Positions 53,597 through 61,347 of a DNA stretch of 64,000 nt are shown in pieces. The stretch comes from Phocaeicola vulgatus ATCC 8482. GTDB taxonomy: Bacteria > Bacteroidota > Bacteroidia > Bacteroidales > Bacteroidaceae. The first letter of the stretch is position 1; every line of letters begins with the position of its first letter. Location of the stretch: NCBI RefSeq assembly GCF_000012825.1, contig NC_009614.1, forward strand, positions 3,038,001 through 3,102,000, written 5' to 3'. A program made the position numbers and the translations under genes. The notes beneath the pieces were generated by a model that did no database searches, was not told where the DNA came from, and saw only the letters and a list, made by a program, of their open reading frames with translations.

Positions 53597-54115
53597 TTAC
53601 CTTTCCAAATATCCGAACACCCCTTCCGCGTCAAAACACGGACAAGCCTTCGGGATGCTTCCGCTCATATCCCTATGTCCCCTTATCCGGGCACCGGGAA
53701 AAAGCTTTGCCAGACGCATCAGCAACAAGGTAAGCTGTTCTGTCTGCTCTGCGGTCCGGGTGTCTGCCGGATGTCCGTCCGCATCCAGACCGCCCTCGTA
53801 GCAGATGCCGATGCTGCAACGGTTCCAGGGACGGCAGGGTGCCCCCACTTCCAGCAGTTTGCGGTGCTGGGTGATGGTGCCGTCGCGACGGATATAGAAG
53901 TGGTAACCTACAGTCCGGAAACCACGGGTCTTATGGTCACGAAGTAATTGCTCGGCAGTATAGTCTTTGTCACAACGTGTGGCGCTACAGTGGAGGATGA
54001 GGTATCGCACTGATTCGCGTCCTTGCATCAGCGGTCCGTCCTCTACGGTGAGGAGTTGGCGTTCGTTTTTCATTTCTTCCTCACCGATTATCATTGGGAA
54101 TGTTTCTTGTATCAT
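53597..54115 (-). CDS. N-acetylmuramoyl-L-alanine amidase (Amidase_2 / PGRP fold)
   Basis: A 172-residue zinc amidase. YLILHCSATRCDKDYT (first zinc His, about 38-53), a GFRTVGYHFYIRRDGTI segment (Tyr and His, about 65-81), ICYEGGLDADG, and GHRDMSGSIPKACPCFDA (second His about 148, zinc Cys in PCFDA) are the canonical positions. There is no signal peptide, so a lysin-like cytoplasmic accumulation or release by a holin would be needed. It is the last gene of the minus-strand module and sits 36 bp after the smalltalk gene. The ATG at 54073 is an alternative start. Confidence 0.88.
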   Translation of the reverse strand: MIQETFPMIIGEEEMKNERQLLTVEDGPLMQGRESVRYLILHCSATRCDKDYTAEQLLRDHKTRGFRTVGYHFYIRRDGTITQHRKLLEVGAPCRPWNRCSIGICYEGGLDADGHPADTRTAEQTEQLTLLLMRLAKLFPGARIRGHRDMSGSIPKACPCFDAEGVFGYLER

Positions 54116-54151
54116 AATAAATTGAGAATTGGAAAATGTTGTGTTTGTTCT

Positions 54152-54274
54152 TTAGATGAGGGATGCGCAACTGGTAATGCCCAAAGCGGTGAGTGCCGCG
54201 ATGGCTGCCTGGATAACTGCCCGGAGGATTTGTGTCCAGGTGATTTTCTTGGATTCGTGGTTGGATTCATTCAT
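54152..54274 (-). CDS. Smalltalk protein (40 residues)
   Basis: Begins MNESNHESKKITWTQILRAV and continues IQAAIAALTALGITSCASLI. It is one amphipathic-to-hydrophobic helix with a polar N terminus; ITSCAS near the end looks lipobox-like but lies too late. It matches the small Bacteroidales family known as 'smalltalk protein', which regularly sits next to N-acetylmuramoyl-L-alanine amidases. The small membrane-seeking helix beside a lysin suggests a holin-like role, but nothing in the sequence proves it. Confidence 0.85.
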   Translation of the reverse strand: MNESNHESKKITWTQILRAVIQAAIAALTALGITSCASLI

Positions 54275-54425
54275 GGAAATATCTGTTTTTTGTCAGTTTA
54301 AAATGCGAATGGAACAAAAGGAGGTTACGGAACTGGCGGACGGACACGGGGGAGTGAAAGAAGAGTCCGTGTCGCCCGTGTTCCATAATCACATCATGCT
54401 ATCTCTGTGGAGCGGAACAAGCCGG

Positions 54426-54965
54426 TCAGCTATTTTCGTCTGCCGGTTCGCCGGAGGCGGCTGGAATGCGGGAGGCGTCAGCGTCGTCAGCGGCAATGCC
54501 GGCGGCAGAAGAATTGCCCGTCAGGTCTACCGTAGTCTTTCCGGCCTTCAATGCCTTCACTACTTCGGCGGCTGCCTTGCGCGTGGGAACCAGTTGGAAT
54601 TCGGCATCTTGGCGCAGGTTGTTGAAACGGACGCCCGGAGCCCACAGTACGTTCACCTCGGTGATGTTCTCCACAGTGAACTCTGCCATCGAATGGGCGC
54701 CGAGGCTTCGGATACTGTTCGAAAATACGCCCAGATCGCCCATCTGTATCTGCTGTCCGTTCAACAACTGCTCGCGCAGGCAGTCCACGGCAAGAATAAG
54801 GATGGCTTGGATATCGGCGCGCGAGTATACACATCCGTGGCTGGCAATGTGGTAACAGAACTTGTCCAGTGTCATTACTTGTGAGTACTGGGCGTTGGCA
54901 TACGCCTTCTTGGCCGCGTCTTTGTCGGTGGGGTTACCACGCATGCAGGTGCTGTAGTTGATCAT
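54426..54965 (-). CDS. HU-like DNA-binding protein
   Basis: A 179-residue protein, start at MINYSTCMRG (54965) since upstream in-frame codons are unlikely. The HU/IHF fold is at residues about 20-125: MTLDKFCYHIASHGCVYSRADIQAILILAVDCLREQL, then GQQIQMGDLGVFSNSIRSLGAHSMAEF as the beta-saddle, with PGVRFNNL as the DNA-intercalating-type arm. It belongs to the Bacteroidales HU-like family with a long, Ala/Asp-rich tail. Four 23-bp iteron-like repeats lie in its leader, plausible binding sites. It probably starts an operon with smalltalk and the amidase. Confidence 0.85.
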   Translation of the reverse strand: MINYSTCMRGNPTDKDAAKKAYANAQYSQVMTLDKFCYHIASHGCVYSRADIQAILILAVDCLREQLLNGQQIQMGDLGVFSNSIRSLGAHSMAEFTVENITEVNVLWAPGVRFNNLRQDAEFQLVPTRKAAAEVVKALKAGKTTVDLTGNSSAAGIAADDADASRIPAASGEPADENS

Positions 54966-55052
54966 GATAAATAGGGTTTTAAGAGATGAAAAATAAAAAA
55001 TGAATTTCGTCAGTGAAGAGGGAGAATACTTTACTTTTCTTGCGGATTGCAC

Positions 55053-55144
55053 GTAGGTAACGTGTAAGGCTGAAGGTTAGTAACGTATGGGGTTACATGT
55101 TAGTAACATGCTAGGCCGAAGGTTAGTAACGTATCGGCTCCCTC
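55053..55144. repeat. Four iteron-like 23-bp repeats in the HU gene leader
   Basis: Cores GTAGGTAAC, GTTAGTAAC, GTTAGTAAC and GTTAGTAAC are centred at 55057, 55080, 55103 and 55126, exactly 23 bp apart (about two helix turns). Units 1 and 3 share a second half (TAAGGCTGAAG / TAGGCCGAAG) and units 2 and 4 share GTATGGG / GTATCGG, so a 46-bp higher-order period is present. The third core lies in a perfect palindrome (ATGTTA-G-TAACAT). It lies between the HU-like gene and DUF4248. Confidence 0.85.
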
Positions 55145-55157
55145 ATTGTTGACATTG

Positions 55158-55165
55158 CAAAGATA
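55158..55165 (-). promoter_or_regulatory. Promoter -7 box of the HU/smalltalk/amidase operon
   Basis: Minus-strand TATCTTTG (TAnnTTTG), 193 bp before the HU start codon. The four repeats would lie in the transcribed leader. Confidence 0.55.
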
Positions 55166-55247
55166 GGTACTGTGAAATGCGTGCTGACGCTTTATGACAC
55201 CTTGTGGCACTTTATGGCTTTCATCCTGTTCCAAAGAGCTTGCAGGG

Positions 55248-55472
55248 CTATCCGGGGCTGCCCAGATGCCGGTTGATCAGTGTCACTTGGCGGCTCGTGA
55301 AGACTTTTTGCGAGGTATGGTAACCCGTTGCGGATAACTCTTCCATCAAAGGGGGACAGCCGTTTATCCACCTCATCAGATGCCGGGTGGCTATCCGGGG
55401 ATTTGAACCGGGAAAATAGAGCAGAGCCAGGCTACCTTTTGTCATGGATGGGAAATAAAGGAAATCTTTCAT
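55248..55472 (-). CDS. DUF4248 small protein
   Basis: A 74-residue protein beginning MKDFLYFPSMTKGSLALLYF. The motif LALLYFPGSNPRIATRHL and MRWINGC, followed by MEELSATGYH and FTSRQVTLINRHLGSP, is the pattern of the Bacteroidales DUF4248 family. The arrangement of a basic helix and a FTxRQVxLIxxxLG segment resembles a small winged-helix/HTH. It is 17 bp downstream of the DUF3987 gene on the same strand. Function unknown. Confidence 0.8.
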   Translation of the reverse strand: MKDFLYFPSMTKGSLALLYFPGSNPRIATRHLMRWINGCPPLMEELSATGYHTSQKVFTSRQVTLINRHLGSPG

Positions 55473-55489
55473 ATTTATACATTTTAAAT

Positions 55490-57433
55490 TCAGGAATCTT
55501 GCAAACTTGCAGAACTTGCACTCTCTCTCACACCCACACACGTACGTGTGTGCATGCGCGCGTTGAATTCGTATTCGCCACGCCCCACTTTGACCAGCTG
55601 TCCGCGTTCGGTCATACGTTTCAGCAGCGAGTCCACCGAGCCTGCCGGAACTCCTACCTGTTCTCCTTTGTCGATGGCTTCGTTGCGGGTGAAGCGCAGG
55701 GGAAGGCAGTCGAACAGGGTTTCGGGAGTCATGTTCGCCGATGGTGCGGTGGGGGTTCCTGCGGGCAGGAGCGAGAGAATGTGGCATGCATGGCGGTACA
55801 GAGGTTCCACCAGGGCCAGCACGGCATAAAAGTCGTCGGTGCGGATGGAGAGGTTGAATTGCGGTACGATTCCGTCTGCTATGTTTTCTTGTGGAATATG
55901 GGCCGACGGGGTCAGTCCGGGACAGTCCAGCAGGGTACGCACGATGTTTTCCTGTGGCTCACCGCTCCTTTCGCCTCCCGGCAGCAGGGATTCCAGAGAG
56001 CGCAGCAGGGCGATAATGCTTATGATGCGGAAGATATTGATGGCAATACGGGTTACGGCGCTTTTCATCTGGTTACCGTGAATGGCGGAGGCTCGTCCGA
56101 ATACACGGGCAAAGTGGAAGTTGAATATCTCTTTTTGCTCGTGGGTGAGCTTCATGTTGATGTTGCTCACCGAAGCGGTGATGGCGTCCAGCACTTCTTT
56201 CCATTGTGCCCCCCATTCCAGGAAACGGGAGTCATAGTCTGTATCCGCTTCGTTGAACTGGTCTTCCCATTCTTCAATGGCAGGCATATAGTAGAACAGC
56301 TGGCGAGAGAACAATCCGTTTTCGGCCGATGGGATAAGGGGCTTGATTTGTGCAGGCGTGCCGCTGAGAAGTACGCAGAGGAACGTGACGTTACATTCGC
56401 GGTATTCGTGATTGGTGCGCCGGTTGTAGGCCAGCCGGTCATGGTCGAAACATTTCCGGAGGAGGTCGCTCCAGTGTCCGTGGTCGCCTCCAATGGCGGT
56501 GCTCACGGTGTCGGCCTCGGTTTCGCATATCAGTCCTACGCCTCCGGAGTCCATCAGGTTTTCCTGTATGCCTGTACCGGTATTGTCGCCGGCTATGAGG
56601 AGCATTTTCAGCTGGGGCTGTTCGGGTTCGGGGGTATTTGCCTTTTCCTTCCCCAAAGTGTCCCATTTGGTCTTTTCCATGCGGTAGGTCTTTATTTTTT
56701 CCCGGTAGGTGTCCAGCAGCGCGTTGTGTATGGGTTCTGCCAAACGGCGTACCCAGGTCAGCGCACCTTTGCCGGAAGCGGGAGGCGCGGTGACGAACAC
56801 TTGCAGACAGGGATACTTGTGCTTTCGTCCGTACACAAAACTTACCAGTTTGTTGAGAGTGCTTCCCAGCACGGTTGCCGCACCCAGCAGCAGGATATCC
56901 CGTTGGGCGGGAGAGTTACCGCAGTCTATGATTCCTTGCAGGAAGGCGGGCCAGCGGTAGTCGGGGAAAGAGGGAAGTCGGGCAGGGAGGATGGTCTTGG
57001 ACACGCCGTCGGACAGGGGGGAGGCTGGGTCCGTGAAAACGGCATCGGGCGGAGTCCCGTCGGAAGCATCCGGATGGGCATTATAGGATACGCGCGCACG
57101 TGTGTGGGTGTGGAGAGACTGCAAGTTCTGCAAGTTTGCAAGTTTCGGGTCCATTTTCACCCCGGCCACCTCTGCCAGATGGAAGACGGTTCCCAGGGAA
57201 TTTCTGCCTGTTCCTTTGGTCAGGGCATGTCCGTACAGTTTGTCTGCTTCATCGTGGTGGTACTTTTCGGATATGCGGCAGATGCGGTGGAACCGGGTGC
57301 GTCCTTCTTCTCCGCAACTGTTGGCTATGGCAAAGGCCAGCGGCATATATTCCTGATAGGTGGGGGCCACATTGACTCCCGCTTGTTCGATGGCTGTTAC
57401 CAGCTGTTCCAAGATAGAAATAGAATCGTTCAT
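55490..57433 (-). CDS. DUF3987/VirE-type helicase-primase-like ATPase
   Basis: A 647-residue protein in high-GC DNA. After an N-terminal part with PTYQEYMPLAFAIANSCGEEG (the BT4734-like/primase C-terminal signature), there is a central P-loop ATPase domain (APPASGKGALTW, Walker A, about residues 213-224), DNTGTGIQENL and CETEADTVSTAIGGDHGHWS. This arrangement is the DUF3987 family, related to phage and plasmid primase-helicases. The C-terminal third has DKGEQVGVPAGSVDSLLKRM, a winged-helix-like end. A long open frame exists on the opposite strand but is a codon artefact. Confidence 0.85.
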   Translation of the reverse strand: MNDSISILEQLVTAIEQAGVNVAPTYQEYMPLAFAIANSCGEEGRTRFHRICRISEKYHHDEADKLYGHALTKGTGRNSLGTVFHLAEVAGVKMDPKLANLQNLQSLHTHTRARVSYNAHPDASDGTPPDAVFTDPASPLSDGVSKTILPARLPSFPDYRWPAFLQGIIDCGNSPAQRDILLLGAATVLGSTLNKLVSFVYGRKHKYPCLQVFVTAPPASGKGALTWVRRLAEPIHNALLDTYREKIKTYRMEKTKWDTLGKEKANTPEPEQPQLKMLLIAGDNTGTGIQENLMDSGGVGLICETEADTVSTAIGGDHGHWSDLLRKCFDHDRLAYNRRTNHEYRECNVTFLCVLLSGTPAQIKPLIPSAENGLFSRQLFYYMPAIEEWEDQFNEADTDYDSRFLEWGAQWKEVLDAITASVSNINMKLTHEQKEIFNFHFARVFGRASAIHGNQMKSAVTRIAINIFRIISIIALLRSLESLLPGGERSGEPQENIVRTLLDCPGLTPSAHIPQENIADGIVPQFNLSIRTDDFYAVLALVEPLYRHACHILSLLPAGTPTAPSANMTPETLFDCLPLRFTRNEAIDKGEQVGVPAGSVDSLLKRMTERGQLVKVGRGEYEFNARMHTRTCVGVRESASSASLQDS

Positions 57434-57436
57434 TTT

Positions 57437-58006
57437 TTAATATTTATGGTTATTGATTTTCGCTTCTCCGTCGTGCGACAGAAAACAGGCTCTGGACAAG
57501 TCGGCATTGGCCCTGTCCACTTTCAGCTCGTATTTCCATTCCAGATACTCCCATGCGGTGTGCAGGGCATTGTCGAAGGATTCTTCCACGCTCAGGAAAG
57601 GGTTTATGCGGTAAGGGATAAACAGTTTTACTCCCTGGTTTCCGGGGCTGACAAAGGAAAGTACGGGGTGCAGCACTTCATCGGCAAAGAGGCGGTCGCG
57701 CCACATTGCCGCTTCTTCGGTGGAAGCCAGTTCGTCAATATCTATGACAAAGAGGCCCGAAGGAACTTGCATGCATTGCTCTTTGCAGTAAGAGAAGATA
57801 CCTGCCGGAGTGACATACGGTAAAAGGGTCTGTTTATTCTTTCGGAACACTTGCTTGTCTCCGAGTCCGGCTCTGACTTTACGCGTCAGTTCTTCCAGTT
57901 GCGGATTGGTGCTGATGTAGGTATGAAGCCCTGCCACACTGCATATACATGTGGGTATTTTATTGGTGACGGGTGCATTGAAAAATGACATGATGTATTC
58001 TTTCAT
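57437..58006 (-). CDS. BT4734/VirE N-terminal-like protein
   Basis: A 189-residue protein, start at MKEYIMSFFNAPVTNK (58006); a second ATG at 57991 is possible. It resembles the BT4734-like N-terminal family, which accompanies DUF3987 proteins: PTCICSVAGLHTYISTNPQL, TPAGIFSYCKEQCMQVPSGL, then the acidic FVIDIDELAST (about 108-118) and SRACFLSHDGEAKIN. The DxD-type motif and HDG resemble the primase-polymerase (PrimPol) fold. It ends 3 bp before the DUF3987 gene, so the two form one replication-like unit. Confidence 0.8.
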   Translation of the reverse strand: MKEYIMSFFNAPVTNKIPTCICSVAGLHTYISTNPQLEELTRKVRAGLGDKQVFRKNKQTLLPYVTPAGIFSYCKEQCMQVPSGLFVIDIDELASTEEAAMWRDRLFADEVLHPVLSFVSPGNQGVKLFIPYRINPFLSVEESFDNALHTAWEYLEWKYELKVDRANADLSRACFLSHDGEAKINNHKY

Positions 58007-58034
58007 AAAAGAAATTGATTTTGATTTATCTGCA

Positions 58035-58042
58035 CAAATATA
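58035..58042 (-). promoter_or_regulatory. Promoter -7 box of the BT4734/DUF3987 module
   Basis: Minus-strand TATATTTG (TAnnTTTG), 29 bp before the start at 58006. Confidence 0.5.
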
Positions 58043-58191
58043 CGGGTAGGGAATGACGTATGGAAATCGGTTCATAACCGTTTACTATCTGTTTACTATT
58101 GGTGCATGCTATTGATTATATATTGATAAAATATGGATTTTGATTAACGATCTGTTGATAATAATTAAAGAATAGAGAAAAGAAATAGTAT

Positions 58192-58659
58192 ATGAATGAA
58201 AAACCTGATATGATGATAAATATTTATGGCGGAAACAATCTGATTGCCCCTGTGGCGTCTTCCGCCATTCAGAACTTTTATGGCGACCGGGGTGATGAGG
58301 CCGCCGACCAACCGGAAGATTCTGAGAAAACGGAGAGTACAGAAAGTGTGACGGATGAGAAGCCGGCACAGGAGCCGGCGGAACTGTCGGATGATGAATT
58401 TTACGTATCGGTTTATATACCCGATATAAAGGTGATGAGGGCTTACAAGATACTTTTGGGAGAGTGTACCACGGCACGCGAACTGGCGGTGGTGGTAGGA
58501 AAGATGCTGGCCGATGAGAACTGTAGGAATGTAGACAAACACACGGTGGTGAAAGCGGCTTTCATCAAGTCGTTGCTACCTTTTGCCAAACGGCTTGTGT
58601 CGGGCGGTACGATAGCCAATATACGGGCGCAGATTAATAATATGCTGGCTAGTAAATAA
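58192..58659 (+). CDS. Hypothetical protein with GGNN-type N-terminal motif
   Basis: A 155-residue acidic protein. It opens MNEKPDMMINIYGGNNLIAP then SSAIQNFYGDRGDE, an N-terminal motif I have seen recurrently at the head of Bacteroides accessory proteins (INIYGGNN...QxFxGD). A long acidic linker (about 36-68, D/E/T-rich) leads to a helical C-terminal domain (about 69-155: DEFYVSVYIPDIKVM, TTARELAVVVGKML). Not assigned to a known fold. It shares the plus strand with the helicase gene 56 bp later. Confidence 0.7.
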   Translation: MNEKPDMMINIYGGNNLIAPVASSAIQNFYGDRGDEAADQPEDSEKTESTESVTDEKPAQEPAELSDDEFYVSVYIPDIKVMRAYKILLGECTTARELAVVVGKMLADENCRNVDKHTVVKAAFIKSLLPFAKRLVSGGTIANIRAQINNMLASK

Positions 58660-58714
58660 TTTTTTCAGTTATCCTCTTACTCCATTGGCACGTTAGCAAA
58701 TCGGCAAATTATTT

Positions 58715-60994
58715 ATGTTGCGGGATTATCAGATAGAGATGAAAACACGTCTGATGGAAGCGTGGAAAGCTCACCGGAGCGTGATGGTGCAGATGCCTAC
58801 CGGTACGGGCAAGACACATTTGCTGGCATCTGTGGTCAGTGAGTTCGTGTCTTCTGCCGGCAGCGGGGTATGGCTTATTGCCCATCGTAGGGAACTGGTG
58901 GCGCAAATGGAGGAAACGCTGGCTAAATATGGTATCCGGAGGGAGGATACTCCGGTCAGGGTGATGTCTGTCCAATGGCTGTCCCGGCATTGGAATGAGG
59001 CGGGTGATGCTCCGGGACTGATTGTGATAGACGAGGCTCATCATGCCTTGGCCGCTTCTTACACGGAGATGTGGAAGCGTTATCCTGCCGCAAAGAAACT
59101 GGGTGTGACTGCCACACCTTGCCGCCTGAACCGTAGGGGGTTCACGGAACTGTTCGAGGTACTGGTTACTTCGTGGAGTATTGCCGAGTTTATTGAAAAA
59201 GGCGTGTTGTCTGTGTTCGATTATGTATCCATCCGTCCCGGCAGCGAGGAGCGGCGGCTCATTGACGGTCTGGAGAAACGGGGGGCCGATGGGGATTATC
59301 AGGTGAAAGAGATGGATGCGGTACTGAACAGGCGTCCCGGTATCGAGCGCCTGTACCGCAGTGTCAGGCAGTTTGCTTCCGGCAAGAAGGGGATGGTGTA
59401 TGCCATCAGCATTGAACATGCCCGGCGGATAGCGGAGTATTACAGCAGGCGGGGAGTGAATGCGGTGGCTGTGGACAGCAAGACTCCTGCTATGGAGCGT
59501 AAGCGGATGGTGGAGGAGTTCAGACATGGAAAAATCGAGGTGCTGGTGAATGTGGATGTATTCAGCGAGGGGTTCGACTGTCCCGATGTGGAGTTTGTAC
59601 AACTGGCCCGTCCTACTTTGTCACTGGCTAAATATTTGCAGCAGGTAGGGCGCGGATTGCGGAGATCGGAGGGCAAGGAGGCGTGTATGCTGATAGACAA
59701 TGTGGGGCTGTACCGCATTTTCGGGCTTCCTACACAGCGATGGAACTGGGATGCTATGTTCCGGGGACGGATGGCGGGAAAGGGGAGTTTGCCCGGACGG
59801 ATGAACTGTGATGCTTCCGTTACCGCTTTTCCGGTGGTGGAAAGGCCGGCTGAAGCCGGTGGGGACTTGGTGGTGGTTATGGAGCACGGGCGTTTGCTTT
59901 CTTCCATCAGAGAGCAGGCTTTGCCGGATGAGAAGGAGCAGTCACCGTCATGCAGGCTGAGGGCATTTGTAGATAAGGAAACAGGTCTTTGGGGATTGGA
60001 AAAGGGAGATGAGATGTTGCCGGACGCTTCGTTTAAAGAGGTTTTGAGTATCAAAGGACGTTTTGCCGTGGGGAGGCTTCGGAACGGGTGTGTCCGGGTA
60101 CTGGATGATACGGGGGCTTTGGTGGCCGAACCGGGGCATTGCCGTGAGGTGAGGTTTCTGAAAGATGATTTGTTGCAAGTCCGTCATGCCGGGAATTCGG
60201 TGTCTTATGTGGATTTACGGAACGGCCGGTGTTATTCTGTCCGCCCGCGTGTCCTCAGATACGGGAGCATAGAATTGTTACAGGCGAACCGTACTTATTA
60301 CAGCAGGACAAGGCAGGTGTATGCCAATACATGCGGGTTGCCTTCTTCGTCCATCGTGTGGATGGGGTTTTATGTGAAGATGTACGATGGCAGAGTGCCT
60401 TCCCGATGCCGCCGCATGGAAGATGGAGGCTTTTGTTGTGAACCGCAGGTTTGTCTGTTGGAGGGGGATGAGGAGCGTGCTTATTACCTGAGCGGACGGT
60501 TGCCGGATCAAAGTATTGTGGTGATGGATGAGGAGGGACGGTATTACCATGTGGAGAAAGGGCATGGAAAGCGTTATGTGGCCTGTAACCGTCCGTCGGA
60601 CCGGAGTGAGGATTTTGATGAGGCGGTGGCATTGCTCCGAAGACAGGCGGACGAGCGTGTGGAGAAACGCTTGCGTGAGGAGAAGTGCGAGTATGAACGG
60701 AAACGGCAGCGTATAATCAGCAGGAGTGTGGAGGCCGTACCTTTTCAAATAGGAGTGAAATGGGGGCTGAGGACAGCGGAGCGGATTTTGATTCCACCTG
60801 TCTATCGGAGGATATTGCATCCGGTGGGTGGTTATTGCGCCTATCAGGACAGTTCCTGCCAGTGGGGGGTACTGGCTGTAGATGGAAGGATCATTATCCG
60901 GGCCCGGTATATGGAAGTGGAGATAGACAGGGATGGAACGGCGCGTCTTACTTTGGTTCCGGGGAAGATGGAAACGGTGAAGCTGACGGACTGA
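58715..60994 (+). CDS. SF2 DEAD/DEAH helicase with WG-repeat-like C terminus
   Basis: A 759-residue protein. The N-terminal SF2 core (about 1-350) shows Walker A MPTGTGKTH (about 26-34), motif II VIDEAHH (about 104-110), motif III TATPCRLN, VNVDVFSEGFDCPDVEF (motif V, about 275-291) and QQVGRGLRRSEGK (motif VI, about 309-321). The C-terminal half has no helicase motifs but holds several WG-repeat-like segments: KGRFAVGRLRNGCVRVLDD, QIGVKWGLRTAERILIPPVY and SCQWGVLAVDGRIIIRARY. Such helicase-WG fusions are unusual; the target nucleic acid is unknown. Confidence 0.85.
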   Translation: MLRDYQIEMKTRLMEAWKAHRSVMVQMPTGTGKTHLLASVVSEFVSSAGSGVWLIAHRRELVAQMEETLAKYGIRREDTPVRVMSVQWLSRHWNEAGDAPGLIVIDEAHHALAASYTEMWKRYPAAKKLGVTATPCRLNRRGFTELFEVLVTSWSIAEFIEKGVLSVFDYVSIRPGSEERRLIDGLEKRGADGDYQVKEMDAVLNRRPGIERLYRSVRQFASGKKGMVYAISIEHARRIAEYYSRRGVNAVAVDSKTPAMERKRMVEEFRHGKIEVLVNVDVFSEGFDCPDVEFVQLARPTLSLAKYLQQVGRGLRRSEGKEACMLIDNVGLYRIFGLPTQRWNWDAMFRGRMAGKGSLPGRMNCDASVTAFPVVERPAEAGGDLVVVMEHGRLLSSIREQALPDEKEQSPSCRLRAFVDKETGLWGLEKGDEMLPDASFKEVLSIKGRFAVGRLRNGCVRVLDDTGALVAEPGHCREVRFLKDDLLQVRHAGNSVSYVDLRNGRCYSVRPRVLRYGSIELLQANRTYYSRTRQVYANTCGLPSSSIVWMGFYVKMYDGRVPSRCRRMEDGGFCCEPQVCLLEGDEERAYYLSGRLPDQSIVVMDEEGRYYHVEKGHGKRYVACNRPSDRSEDFDEAVALLRRQADERVEKRLREEKCEYERKRQRIISRSVEAVPFQIGVKWGLRTAERILIPPVYRRILHPVGGYCAYQDSSCQWGVLAVDGRIIIRARYMEVEIDRDGTARLTLVPGKMETVKLTD

Positions 60995-61071
60995 TAGGAT
61001 AAAAAGCAGGGGATAACTTTTTGTCAAACCGATATTTGGCGATGGAATACGTATCATTATGAAAAGTTTTG

Positions 61072-61079
61072 TAACTTTG
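61072..61079 (+). promoter_or_regulatory. Promoter -7 box of the DUF4250 gene
   Basis: TAACTTTG (TAnnTTTG), 30 bp before the start at 61109. Confidence 0.55.
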
Positions 61080-61108
61080 CATCCGATTTTTAAAAAGGAG
61101 ATATTGAT

Positions 61109-61285
61109 ATGGAATTACCTGATGACCCGATGATGCTTTTCAGCATGGTGAATATGAAACTTCGTGACTGCTATCATTCGCTGGACGAGCTTTGTGATGA
61201 TATGAATGTAGACAAGGAGCTGTTGGTGAAAAAACTGAAGGCGGCCGGATTTGAGTATAGTAAGGAAAACAACAAGTTTTGGTAG
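61109..61285 (+). CDS. DUF4250 small protein
   Basis: A 58-residue protein beginning MELPDDPMMLFSMVNMKLRD and ending KAAGFEYSKENNKFW. The pattern LPDDPMMLFSMVNxKLRD followed by SLDELCDDM and KKLKAAGFEY is the DUF4250 family, a small soluble helical protein of unknown function widespread in Bacteroidales and Firmicutes. It has its own promoter and a strong terminator, so it is transcribed alone. Confidence 0.85.
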   Translation: MELPDDPMMLFSMVNMKLRDCYHSLDELCDDMNVDKELLVKKLKAAGFEYSKENNKFW

Positions 61286-61295
61286 ATAGAGGGAT

Positions 61296-61338
61296 CAGCC
61301 CGTTCCGGAAGAATGTGTGGAACGGGCTGATTTTTTTA
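61296..61338 (+). terminator. Terminator after DUF4250
   Basis: Perfect 11-bp stem CAGCCCGTTCC / GGAACGGGCTG followed by ATTTTTTTA. It also lies before the converging AraC gene. Confidence 0.88.
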
Positions 61339-61347
61339 TTGAGGTAC

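Noticed and set aside
54156..54884. 242-codon plus-strand frame
   Set aside because: Antisense to the smalltalk and HU-like genes, which both have recognisable families and operon context.
55328..57823. 831-codon open frame on the plus strand
   Set aside because: It is fully antisense to the DUF3987 gene, which has a Walker A motif and clear homology. Long open antisense frames arise from high-GC codon use.
60278..61057. 259-codon minus-strand frame
   Set aside because: Antisense to the well-supported SF2 helicase gene; no domain or start context.
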